Assembly (NCBI GenBank): GCA_036971615.1
Contig: JAYKKR010000014.1
Coordinates: 620,001-684,000 of the forward strand
DNA: 64,000 nt
DNA from: Amyloporia xantha
Lineage: Eukaryota; Basidiomycota; Agaricomycetes; Polyporales; Adustoporiaceae
Direction of reading: 5' to 3'
Position numbers and translations under genes: made by a program. This document shows positions 30,888 to 40,796 of the stretch, piece by piece. The notes beneath the pieces are model-generated. The model was not told the origin of the DNA, searched no databases, and worked only from the letters and a program-made list of their open reading frames with translations. Within the stretch, counting starts at the first letter, position 1; each line of letters opens with the position of its first letter.

Positions 30888-31520
30888 GTGTGCACTGGCA
30901 TGTGGTCGTTGGCTCATTCGAAGTCAGAATCAGATGCCGTGCCCTCTTTTTTGAAAGAATCGTTCTCCTTACTCGAAGGTTCGTCCATTCACTCCCTCGC
31001 GTCTCTCATTCCTGCCTATATTGGCTGCGCACGTCTTACATATTCCAACGTCTTCTCTCAACACGCCCTACCACAAGGCATCCCGCGTATCATTGACATG
31101 TTCTCCGTCCCCTCTTCCGCATCACAAACGTTCCTATCCGAAATGACTACACTCGTCAATTTCCTCGATTCTGATGACGTCCCTACGGACAAGTTCGCCG
31201 CTTTTGTGAGCTCACAGGCTCTGCACTCGCCGTCTCGCCTCAGATACTATTCGGAGTTTTCTTGCCAGCGCTCTTGAGAAGCGAGACCTTAAGCTTGCGC
31301 TCGTCACTGTCCCACCCTCGGTCTCAAGTTTGAAGCGTCAAGACGATATGCGTTCCAGCCGCCGGCAGAGTCCGCTGCCGCCCCCAATAGCTAACCCTGC
31401 GGAGCCTATTGACGCTGTGGCCACATGTTACACGAGTGCGGAAGCTTGCGGAAACTCAGCAAACGCGTGCAGCGGGCATGGTCAACTACACGTCTTTTGA
31501 CTGTAAAGCGAAAATCATGC
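30888..31520 (+). pseudogene. Vps3844-like (DUF3844) gene remnant
   Basis: A first frame (30888-31277) encodes a soluble segment (SFLKESFSLLEGSSIHSLA, IPRIIDMFSVPSSA, MTTLVNFLDSDDVP). After a frame break, 31410-31475 reads ATCYTSAEACGNSANACSGHGQ. That cysteine pattern, C-x6-C-x6-C-SGHG, is the signature of the C-terminal luminal domain of fungal Vps3844-type vacuolar sorting proteins (DUF3844), where further cysteines and a membrane span follow. Here the frame is lost right after SGHGQ, so the copy is dead. In the family the protein is a type I endomembrane protein. Identification rests on one motif plus the context of an unrelated soluble N-terminal part, so it is tentative. Confidence 0.42.
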
Positions 31521-33032
31521 AAACCGGTGAAGTTCACATTCATTGAAGTTGCTTTCTTTCTTGGCATTCTGACCAGTCCGCAGTTCAGTCTTTACGGACG
31601 TCTGGGCTCGCATCTTGTCAAGACATTTCGTGAATGGGACTAATATTGCAAACAATTTGTTTGACTCTGCTTACACACGGCACGGGGTCCACAGTCTTTT
31701 CGATAGCGTCGTCCTCTTTATCCGTTTGCGACAGGAATTGTTTGCACGCTGACCGTCAATGCGTCGCTCCACATTCCAATCCTGCTACTAGCCTTTCCCC
31801 GTCACTTCTGCCGACTCACTCTCTCCGAATGAGAATAGGTCGACTTATTATGATGGCGGAGACATATTTGTCCCTCACACCAATATGATCTACGAGCTCA
31901 ATGTGTGTGCATCCGCTCCCTTGATACTTCATTTTTTTCTACATCGTGAATACCGCCTTCAATTTCTCGTGCTCACTGCTGTGTGCCTGTGGAGATGAGA
32001 TGGGCTCCTTCTGTCCCCCGCTATCCGCATCAATGCCAATGAAACACCTCGGCTTGCCTAATATCTCTCTCTGTGCTATTGGTTTTGACCGAGCACAATT
32101 TGTCGCTATCTCATCGAACATTCAATCTGACTGTACGTTTCACCACTACTTTTCGGCACTGCCATAATCCATTACCCGCGTAGTTTACCTACTATATCAG
32201 CGATGACAGCCTTCCTTCTCCAACAGCTCTCGAGCCGTTACCGATGCCCTCCTCTCCCTATTCGATACTCTCACTCAAAACAGCACTGTACGCAAGTCCC
32301 TAACTCAGTTTAGGGCGTCGCGGGTAAGGTGTACATGGACAGGGACCAAACGGTGTTGAGGCAGGCTGAGGACGGTCGGGCAGAAATACAGCGTCAATAA
32401 GAGATTGGTCGGCTATCGTACGCGCACCTCTGAGTTGCTGCATGGATATGTAGTCAGTCAAAGCATTAGAAACGCGATTCGTAAGCTCTCAATTGAAGTG
32501 CCTCCGCCTTTGGATCATGTGATCGCGCCTGCTTGAGGCTTGAGCGGTACACGTCCACTCAGCGGCTTGACACGACTCATCTCTACGAAGCTATAACCGT
32601 GTATTTGATCCTGTGCTCTCGCGACTGGGATGAACATTCCAATAAGTCATATAGCGGCGGCAAGCGCCAATCCCCGACTCCGTTGAAGTATATACGCTCA
32701 TTTCAATCAAATACGCTTAAGGACGGAGAATAGTACTAGGAATCAGCACAGGAAACACAAGTTACAGTACGATACTCTGTGTAACATACAGTCAAATTTA
32801 AACAAAAATGCTGCCTAGAACCTTGATGACATGCAAATGTCTGTCAATATATTGATGGAAAAATATAAGAACAACACTTGTGTACTTGCTTGCAGGCCTG
32901 TTTCTGCACGGAGGATTTTATACTCGAGTCAACGAACAAAAATCGACTGGATAAATACGAATATTTGAGTCACGTTTAGTTTCCCACGGGTCCAACGCTT
33001 GGAGGGGGATAGGCACGTTGGAGGTTTGACAA
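31521..33032. other. Decayed coding-like stretch
   Basis: About 1.5 kb with short open frames on the plus strand (for example 31946-32167, ending in DRAQFVAISSNIQSD) that look like coding remnants but show no motif I can name. Possibly the eroded rest of host genes. No repeats or hexamer enrichment. Confidence 0.3.
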
Positions 33033-33438
33033 TACTATGCCCAACCAGGCACTCGGCACACCCCCCAAGTCGGCAGCCCCGTCATACCACCTTTCAACTA
33101 CGTCGATTTCCCTAGTAACTTCATATATACCTAGGTTTTTGTATGTCTACTTTCACATCGAGCTTGAACGAAAGCGAACGGGTGAGTTGTTCATGATTCC
33201 CTTCTTTTCGAGCAGTTGGGCCGTCTGTCACGCTAGTGAGTCACTGCTCTACAGCGGACTTCTGTCGGACCTTGAAACCTCATGCCTGTAGACGTTTCTC
33301 CGCAATCCTCGATCATAAGCTTCTTTCAGAAAGCCGATCGGACTTTCAACCCGCGTGCATTATGTTCCGTGACAAAACTGTTACTTTTGCGTTACTGCCG
33401 ACTTGGGGGGTGTGCCGAGTGCCTGGTTGGGTATAGTA
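33033..33438. mobile_element. MITE-like element with 44-bp inverted repeats
   Basis: Two 44-bp arms, 33033-33076 and 33395-33438, are inverted copies with a single mismatch (TACTATGCCC... against TACTATACCC...), separated by 318 bp without a gene. Taking the outermost TA on each side as a target duplication leaves a 402-bp unit starting CTATGCCCAACCAGGCACTC, as expected of a Tc1/mariner/pogo-type non-autonomous element. The arms are GC-rich with a run of six C. Confidence 0.6.
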
Positions 33439-34681
33439 CCCTCCTCCACTCCGTGGGAGTCGGGGATTGCTTGCACTTGTAACGCACATCTCGAGCCGTT
33501 GTCTCGCTGTTGCTCTATATCAATATTTCAAACTTGAAGCCAGACTGCATTTTGTTTAAGTTGGGCCTGTGACTGCTATACACATATTGTTCTTCGCTTC
33601 ACTCTTACTGCTTTCTCTTCTGATACATCATATAACTAACGAGGCTGCCTGCTCTCAAGCTCAGAAAATATCTTCCCCTATGCCTGAGGCGACCTATGTG
33701 CAATATGCTTGGTTTGGCATCCAAATCTGCGTCCACCAAGCCTCGGCTGTGGAGATCACAGCGGAGCTCTGCTTTCCATCATAACACGGCTTCGCGCTGC
33801 AGGGTACATTGATTCATTGATTCATTGTGCTGTCTGCTCGCTCACACGCGCACGTTTTCAGAGCACATATAGATCCCGATCTTCCTCGCATCGCAGTTAT
33901 TGGCAATTAGAGTGCAGGAGGATCCAGTGCTGTAGAGGCCATTTCTGGGGTAAGACAGAACATATCTGATTAAGCAATAGTGTCACTTCAATGGCCCGAT
34001 TTCCTCGCCAGATTCATGGGCGACGGGCCGCTGGAACCTGCACGCGTTGTCCCATGGAATTCCGACTGTCTTCAGCTGCACAAATGTGGTCGTGTCAGAT
34101 ATACATAAGACACGAAGTAGAGAACAATGGGAGTGCGCTCAAAAAATTCGTGAAATCCCATTGGCAATCCCATCACGGACGAAGCAGACGTCAAGCCCAT
34201 GATATGACGCGCGCAGGCAGCGGTCCTGAATCCAAAAGTCTCTCAGCACCTCTTTGGCGAAATGCAAAGCGAAGACTTTGAGACCCATTTCTGCCCTACA
34301 GATCACCCTTTCTTGCAAAATGACGTCTGCGTGGACGTATCAGGGCCCAATCTAGCAGAGCTGTCGTTCATTGATCTGTCCGGTGTGTCTCCATCGTGCA
34401 CAATCTGCGATTGAATACCTCGTAAAGAGCGGTGATGATGAGAAAGACCGTCCCGCTCCATAATACCATGTTCATGTATACAGCAAACTAGCGTGTCGAA
34501 GGATTGAGCGGTCCAAGTGCTGCTGAAGGCCTCAATGAAGTATAGACAACGTGCAGTGGTGCTCGACCTAAAGTAGAACCTGACTCTACGAAGTACGAAG
34601 GTTCGGCCAAGTAGCCCAGGCTGTTCTCAGGCGCTACTGCGGCTACCTTTGATGAGGTCGGCAGCTCGCTCCACCAGTGCA
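33439..34681. other. Flank of KDZ copy B, no gene called
   Basis: About 1.24 kb with only short open frames. On the minus strand 34697-34488 a coding-like frame (LPTSSKVAAVAPENSLGYL, ESGSTLGRAPLHVVYTSL) enters from the KDZ end, but I do not recognise it. No retroelement pol sequence is seen here that would match the pol on the other side of copy B. Confidence 0.35.
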
Positions 34682-34774
34682 CACACCATACAGTCACTAT
34701 AGCCTACACTATAGGGAGAGATATGGGTGAAATTTTTATTACTTAGTAAGGAGAGCGGACGTCGGCCGACGCCA
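34682..34774 (+). repeat. Copy B terminal inverted repeat, R end
   Basis: Starts CACACCATACAGTCACTATA and ends GGCCGACGCCA. It is the inverse of 52202-52294 and nearly identical, inverted, to the R end of copy C at 4987-5079. Confidence 0.9.
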
Positions 34775-35075
34775 TCGCTATAGCCTGCAGTGAAGGGTCG
34801 GCCGAGAGGGTATAATATAGCCTGTAGATACGGCGCGGCCGAGTGCGCCATATTTCCCTGGTATATTCTCGCCTTCAAGTAGCGTCGGCCGAGAGGGTAT
34901 AATATAGCCTGTAGATACGGCGCGGCCGAGTGCGCCATATTTCCCTGGTATATTCTCGCCTTCAAGTAGTGTCGGCCGAGAGGGTATAATATAGCCTTTA
35001 GACACGGCGCGGCCGAGTGCGCCATATTTCCGTGGTATATTATCGCCTTCAAGTAGCGTCGGCCGATGGTGGATG
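34775..35075 (-). repeat. Subterminal 86-bp tandem repeats, copy B R end
   Basis: Three units with a GTATAATATAGCCT box near 34809, 34897 and 34984, each followed by CGGCGCGGCCGAGTGCGCC and a TTCAAGTAG(C/T)GTCGGCC end. Copy C has two units in the equivalent place. Confidence 0.75.
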
Positions 35076-35267
35076 CAGTGGTATTCATATCGCGCATCAT
35101 GGCGCCGCGCTTATGGGCCTGGTATGCCCACTGGGATGGTATTTTCATGGCGCGGTATCGGCGCCGCCAGGTCATGTGTTCGCGTATATTGGTAAAGCAA
35201 CTCAATATTCTGTGACTACATTTTGTCCTTGATGCCAACGACATCGGAGTATATACTGTATAACGAA

Positions 35268-36986
35268 TTATATCTCGCCATTCCACATCATGGCTTCAAC
35301 CCCAGTGGTCCCGTCCTGCGGTGGCTTGGCTGTGAGCAAGGATTTGATGGGCTGGTGCAGCTTCAAGATTGCGTTGGCGACGTCGATGTCCTCTTCTATA
35401 CGTCGTAACCTCTCGCTCAGGGATTGCGCTTGAAGGAACATCAAGTTTTCTTCGCTTCCGCGAGGAAAACCTTCTATTGTTTTCTTTAGCGAATGGCAAA
35501 TTGCGAGCACAGAGTCATACCAAATTTAATCTCGATGGCGTTCATGGCGCTATTGGGGGAGTGGCCTCTGCCATCATCAAAGTATGGATTCTCCAATTCT
35601 TTGCATATTTAAGTATGGTGAAAGGGTGAATTTCGCTGTACTTACTTGAGTCAATGATGTCCTCGTCGTGATCCAGAATGGGAGCGAGGCGAAGGTACGA
35701 GGAGATCCTGGCCACGGTCTCTGAGCCGCTGACGGTGTGCCTCCAAGTCCTGGAGTGGTATCAGCATGACGATGAAGGCGATGGAGGGCTTTCACTTACC
35801 AGAGGACCGCGGGGTATGTTGTGCTCGTCCAACACCTCATTTATAATGTCAAGGTACTGTCTATGAGTATTCAAACACAAAGGCAAGAGAAAGCGAGGCA
35901 AAATACCTGGCGATTGAGTTGGATGAGGCGCTCATCCGCCATGTCAACATCGCCATCTTGGCTATGCGCAAGGTCGTGATCAAGTGCGCCGTCCATCCCG
36001 CCGTCCATCCCGCCGTCCACGCCGCCGTCCACGCCGCCATCCACGACGCCATCCATAGGCGCGCCTCTATCTTCAATAGTAGAGGAATGGAGTGTCAGTA
36101 GGAAATAGGTTTAAAAACATGAGTGTGGACATACCTGGGGATGGAGTGGCCGGGAGATCCAGCTGATCGCGGAGCTGGAGGACTGGAGACAGCGATGGCG
36201 ACAAGTCGAGGTGTGCACGATGAGGGACAGGCGACTCGAAGGTAGGCTGGGCGCTGTGCACTTGCTCTGGAGATGCCTCCAGGTCAAGCTGTGGACGGTG
36301 CAACGGGGTGTTTACCTGCGATGGCGAAAGGTCCAGGGCGGATCTAAAAGGTGAGGTCTGCATTCGCGATTGCGAGGTGAAATCCAACGGTTGTCTTGAT
36401 AGCGAGGTATTCGGCGGTGAGGGCGAAATGTTGAGCGATGGACGGAAGAGATCTATATCTTGGGAAGATGCCGACTGCATTGTGGGCCTACGTAGTTGAG
36501 GGGACGTTAATTGGGGGAAGACGAGGTCCACACGTCTTTTTGAAGTAGGCGCGGACGGCGGTGGCGGCATATCGAGAGGAGTGCTACGTTGTGCAGATCC
36601 CCCCTGAACGTTGGCAAGGTCAGGCGTTGGCGACATAGCAAAGCGAAAGTTTAGCGGCGGCGGGGATGGCGATGGCGATGCGGACAAATCGCCAAGCGTA
36701 CGCGCTGGTGGCAGAGTGCGTGAAGGCGAAGGCGAAGGCGAAGACACCACATCCAGAATTGGGCGAGGAACATCCCCTCTGATGGGCGAGAGTCGAAGTC
36801 CAGAGTTGGGCGAGGGACATCCACTCTGATGGGCGAGGACTCGAAGTCCAGGGTAGGGCGAGGGGCATCACCTCTGATGGGCGAGAGTCGAAGTCTAGTA
36901 TTTGGCGGGCTGAGGGGAGTGAGCGCAGGTTGGCGTGAGGATATCTACATGATGTGCTCACCTAGCTCGTCTGCGTGTTCCGACAT
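35268..36986 (-). pseudogene. KDZ cargo: DLSPSP-rich protein (copy B)
   Basis: Minus strand, start MSEHADEL at 36986 (exon 1 36986-36962), exon 2 from 36909, stop at 35268. Exon 2 opens with three tandem units of about 51 bp (36770-36905) encoding LDFDSRPSE-like repeats; units differ by single-base deletions that break the frame before FRFAMSPTPDL. The rest is Ser/Pro-rich with LDLSPS, LDLEASPEQ and LDLPATPSPG. Downstream exons hold the VDGG minisatellite, DHDLAHSQDGDVDMADERL, INEVLDEHNIPRGPL and the helical C-terminus (RLRRIEEDIDVANAILKL, VEAMMWNGEI). The exon starting DLEAHRQRLRDRG has lost two C residues in C-runs (near 35688 and 35701) relative to copy C. The damage is limited to homopolymer or repeat slippage, so assembly error is a real alternative to true decay. 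Confidence 0.6.
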
Positions 36987-37232
36987 GGTTGAAAGCAAGG
37001 CGGAAGGAATGCGGAAACGTGCCAAGTTCGTCTAGAGGCATCTAATATACCCATGAGCGCAACACGTGCGGTGCCGATCGAACGGGCGCGGATCTTTCCG
37101 CCAGGCGCCCGCCATCAACCAACGCGATGCACCGCGTGGGTCTGACTTCGTCTCTTCTTCTACCACCACCACCACCACCACCACCGCCATCACCACAGCT
37201 GTCAAATCCCATCTCGCTTTGCTTCTACCACC

Positions 37233-40004
37233 ATGTCCGCCTCCAGCATCAACAGCGACATCATCATCGCCGCAGTGCGCCTGGAAGAGGCGCTGAAATT
37301 TCTGCCCGGGAAGCGCGACGCGAAGTACAAGGTGTTTGAGAGCAACTTCTGGGAGGAAGTGGTAAGTGATTGTAACACAATCAGGGTGAGCACTGTGGCG
37401 CTGAGTCTGTATAATGGCGCCTCTAGCAATCGATCTTCGCGAAGATCAAGGCGCTGGGAAAACACCGCGAGGGATTACAAGTGCCGCCGCTGTTGGTCAG
37501 CGCCATGGCGCAATACACGGTGGCGTCGCACAAGAAGCGCGGAGTGGACTTGACTGCCATCAAGGTTGACGACCCCGCCATTCAAAGCCATGGCCTCTCC
37601 AAATACGTGTGGCATGGCGATTACATTGCCGAAGACCTGGGGGGCAACCTTTGGTGGAAAGGTGAGTGCACTGCGAAACCTTACGCCACGTCATCACTAA
37701 CGGCTCAGCAGCGCTGTTGCGCAAGCGTACGAGCGAGGTTGTGCTGGGTGGGGATGGAGTTGCGGGGCCAAGTGGGGTGACAGAGGAGGCAGAGGCGGGC
37801 GGGAGTCGAGGGAAAGTGGCGAAGAAGGGGGCGGATGACGACGCAGGGGCGGCCTCTAGAAGGTCAAAGGGAACGACGCCAGCGACGGACGGCGATGAGG
37901 GCGTCGTCATCGCTGCACCAGTAACGAAGAAGCCACGGCGCGGAGGGGCTGCAACGACGAAGCCGGGAACTAAGGCGGCATCCAAGGGCGGAGTCAAGAC
38001 CACCACTGCGAAAGCGGCAGGAGAGGAAACGACGGCCGGCAAGTCTGAGCCGCGGACGAAGACGAAGGCGGGGCCATCGACGTCAAAGACGAACGAGAAG
38101 GCTTCATCGCGCAAGTCTCCTGCGGGCAAGGATGATGACGCCAGGCAGACGCGGTCGAAGGCGAAGGCGGGATCATCGACGGGGAAGGGAAAGGGAAAGG
38201 CGAAGGCCTCGCCGGCGCCCGAAGATGACGACATGGACGAGGATGCTCAAGGCGAGAGTGAGGAGATGGAGGAGACGGAGACATTTGTCTCGGTGAGTAC
38301 GTTTACCAGATGCGCGGCAAGCGATGCTGACTGACATGCCTTCAGGCGATGCCTTGTGGAAATTGCGCCAAGGCCAATGCTGAATGCAGGCTTGCTGTCG
38401 TGGACGGTCGGCGTTGCATGCGCTGCCTGAAGCGCAAGATAGGCTGCTCGATCGTGCCACACAACCTGAGCGGCAATCCGATCAGGGGCCCCTACGGTGC
38501 AGTCCTGGCAAGCAAGTATCAGGACGTCATCAAGAACAGCCTCGCCGATGGCATCAAGCCTCCTCCACCGCGCTGGGATGAGGAGAGGAAGGAGTTTGTG
38601 GAGGATAGAGGCAAGCGGGGCAAAGTGGCGGCGAAGGGTACGGAATCGAAGGCGAGCGATGAGATGGATGTGGATGAAGAAGAAGGGGAAAAGGACGATG
38701 GCAAGGCGGGTAGCGCGGATGTCAATGCGAAGGACGACGCGGAGGTGGACAGCCAGCTGCGGGTGGCGTCAGCGACTAGCGATGCGGCTGCGTCCCGCCC
38801 AATAGCGCCGCTCCCGAAGACGTCGCTCAGCTCGATGAAGGCGTGGGTTGGGAAGCCACCTCCAGCAGTGGCTAAAGGGAAGGGCAAGGAGCGCGCGGAC
38901 CGTCCTCTCCAGGAGGCAGAGGCCAGCGGCTCGAGCGATCGCTCGGCGCGGCTTGGGCTCAGGCCTGGCGAGGTAAAATGTAAGTCGGCTTCACTCTTTC
39001 TGGACGGCGCGATCAACTGACCAAGTCAATGTGTGGCTGCCAGACCACCATGGCGAGTACCACCACTACGTAGGATTCTCCAAGGACCCCACCGCCATGG
39101 ATGAAGGCGCTACGCGCAGGACCAGGAGCTGTCTCATTTCCAGCCATTTACGGCGTACCTCACTGAGCAAGGCCACCGACTCGAGAAGAACATCAACATA
39201 ATGACGGCGTGGCAAGACCGCTTCGGTAGCATGGTCGACAACTTCCAGCAGTCACTGCTCGCCATTAACAGGCAGCAGGTCAACATGACCGAGCGCATTG
39301 ATAACGCCGAGGGGCAGATTGGCGGCCTACTGGCAAGAGTTGAAGGCGCGGAGCAGACTCTGCAAGATGTGCGCTCTGAGGACTCCGTCGCTCGCATCGC
39401 TGCGCTCAAGGAAATGGTCACGGTTCTGCAGGACGATCTGCGCGCAGCCAAGGAGAACATGGCGATGGATCGCCTTGGTGCCCAAGTCGCGAACATGGAG
39501 GTGCGCGTGGACACGTTGATGGACAACGTGCGCGATGAGAGCGAGAGGACGCGGCAGGCGATGGCGGGCATTGAGGCAGGTGAGGCGAGATTACAGGGGC
39601 TCATCGCGCAGTTTGAGTCAGTGCGCCGTGACGTCGCTCGCCACAACGACGCGGAGGCCGAGACGCTATTGGACAAGGCGCATCTGTCGGTGGAGCTCGT
39701 GCAGAAGGCGGAACAGGACGCGCAACGACGGCGCAAGGCGAGGGCGATCATGGACAGCGCTCACGAAGGAGCCACTCCCATTTCGTGGTCTACCTCAGAG
39801 CGTGGCTCTGTAGGAGATCAATCGGACTTCACGAATGAAGCTCTGTCGACGCCCGCCGGTGGCTCCACACCTTCAATCAGGCGTTTCTCCTTGGAGATCA
39901 ACGAAGACGAGATGGCGAGCGTGGCCGCGGAGGAGCGAGAGCCTGATGCCGCAACATCACCCGTCGCTGTCGAGGACGCCGAGATGCCTCCCGCTTCGCC
40001 TTAG
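37233..40004 (+). pseudogene. KDZ cargo: zinc-cluster + coiled-coil protein (copy B)
   Basis: Plus strand, exons 37233-37361, 37427-37661, 37709-38292, 38346-38979 and about 39028-40004. Exon 1 has AAVRLEEALKFLPGKRDAKY. Exon 2 has VPPLLVSAMAQYTV and LSKYVWHGDYIAEDLGGNLW. Exon 3 is Lys/Ser/Thr-rich. Exon 4 has the zinc-cluster-like motif CGNCAKANAEC and CMRCLKRKIGC, then KPPPPRWDEERKEF. The last exon starts FNVWLPDHHGEYHHYVGF and contains a coiled coil (RIDNAEGQIGGLLARVEGAE, TVLQDDLRAAKENMAM) and an acidic tail ending EDAEMPPASP. One frame change near 39108 separates VGFSKDPTAMDEG from the coiled coil. The intron donors are canonical GT in this copy, including the exon-2 donor that reads GC in copy A. 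Role inferred: DNA-binding reader of the element; the Cys pattern is seen, the specificity is not. Confidence 0.7.
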
Positions 40005-40226
40005 ATAATTCTTTTGTAACTTCGCTGTACTTTCAAACGAATGCATTGTGTACACTCTCCAGCGACCAGTAAGATTGAGAGTGCGATGACGGCAACACCC
40101 TCGGCATCACAGTGAGCCACAGGGGCTTGCACAGGGAGCGGCACGCTATCGCCATCCTTCGCAGCGCTGAGTTCAATCATCGCCATTGAATTTAAATGCG
40201 AGGTAGTGTACATGAGAAATAGTATT

Positions 40227-40774
40227 CTAACGGCGACCACGCGCTTTAGTGGGTCGGGGCTGAGCTCCCCTACCTGTCTTGCGCGATGACCTACGAATGG
40301 CGGGGGCAGGCTCGCCCTGCTCTTCCTCGCCATCGCTATAAGTCTCCGCCAGAGCCCGCTTTGAGCGACCCGCCTTTTTTCGCTTTTCACGAGGTTGGGG
40401 TGGTTTCTCTGCTTCCTCCTCCTCTTCCTCCTCTTCGCTCACGCGGTGACTTCGCTTTTCAACTTTTCCTCCTTAGCTTTTGTCTTCTGACGAGTGTGGG
40501 TGGCGACCTTCATGTCGTTGAGAGCACCCGTGATCGAGGACCCGCCTGCCGTTGGCAGTGCCTGAATATTGATCTCCTTTGCCTGCCGAGCTGTTTGGCG
40601 TGTCTTGCGCTTTGGCACAGGAAGTGAGGGAGAAGGACCACGATTGGCCTCGCCGTCGCTCTCGTCTTTACTGTCATGATTTTCATGGTCGGAGAAATGA
40701 ACCTGTAGGCCCCTCATATCTCGAACGGGTGAGAGCTGATTCATCGCAATAGGTGGAGAGGAGGAGAAATCCAT
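40227..40774 (-). pseudogene. Basic/acidic repeat protein (copy B)
   Basis: Minus strand, start MDFSSSPPIA at 40774, with PKRKTRQTARQAKEINIQA and HTRQKTKAKEEKL as in copy A. A frame change near 40440 leads into a second frame with a Glu run, KPPQPREKRKKAGRSKR and a basic end PTKARGRR at 40227. Copy B lacks most of the SPKGRGKRRKG/acidic repeats present in A (19380-19780), so repeat number is the main difference. Divergence from the upstream proline-rich frame occurs at the same place as in A, which supports either a separate start here or a common unseen intron. Confidence 0.5.
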
Positions 40775-40796
40775 ACTCCCGCGGCGGACAGTTGCG

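Noticed and set aside
33033..33438. The inverted-repeat arms as a tRNA or 5S rRNA gene.
   Set aside because: Neither arm has tRNA A/B-box order or a cloverleaf, and the match is to its own inverted copy.
34488..34697. A minus-strand frame entering copy B as part of a host gene.
   Set aside because: The N-terminal part is the transposon terminal repeat; the remainder shows no motif I recognise.
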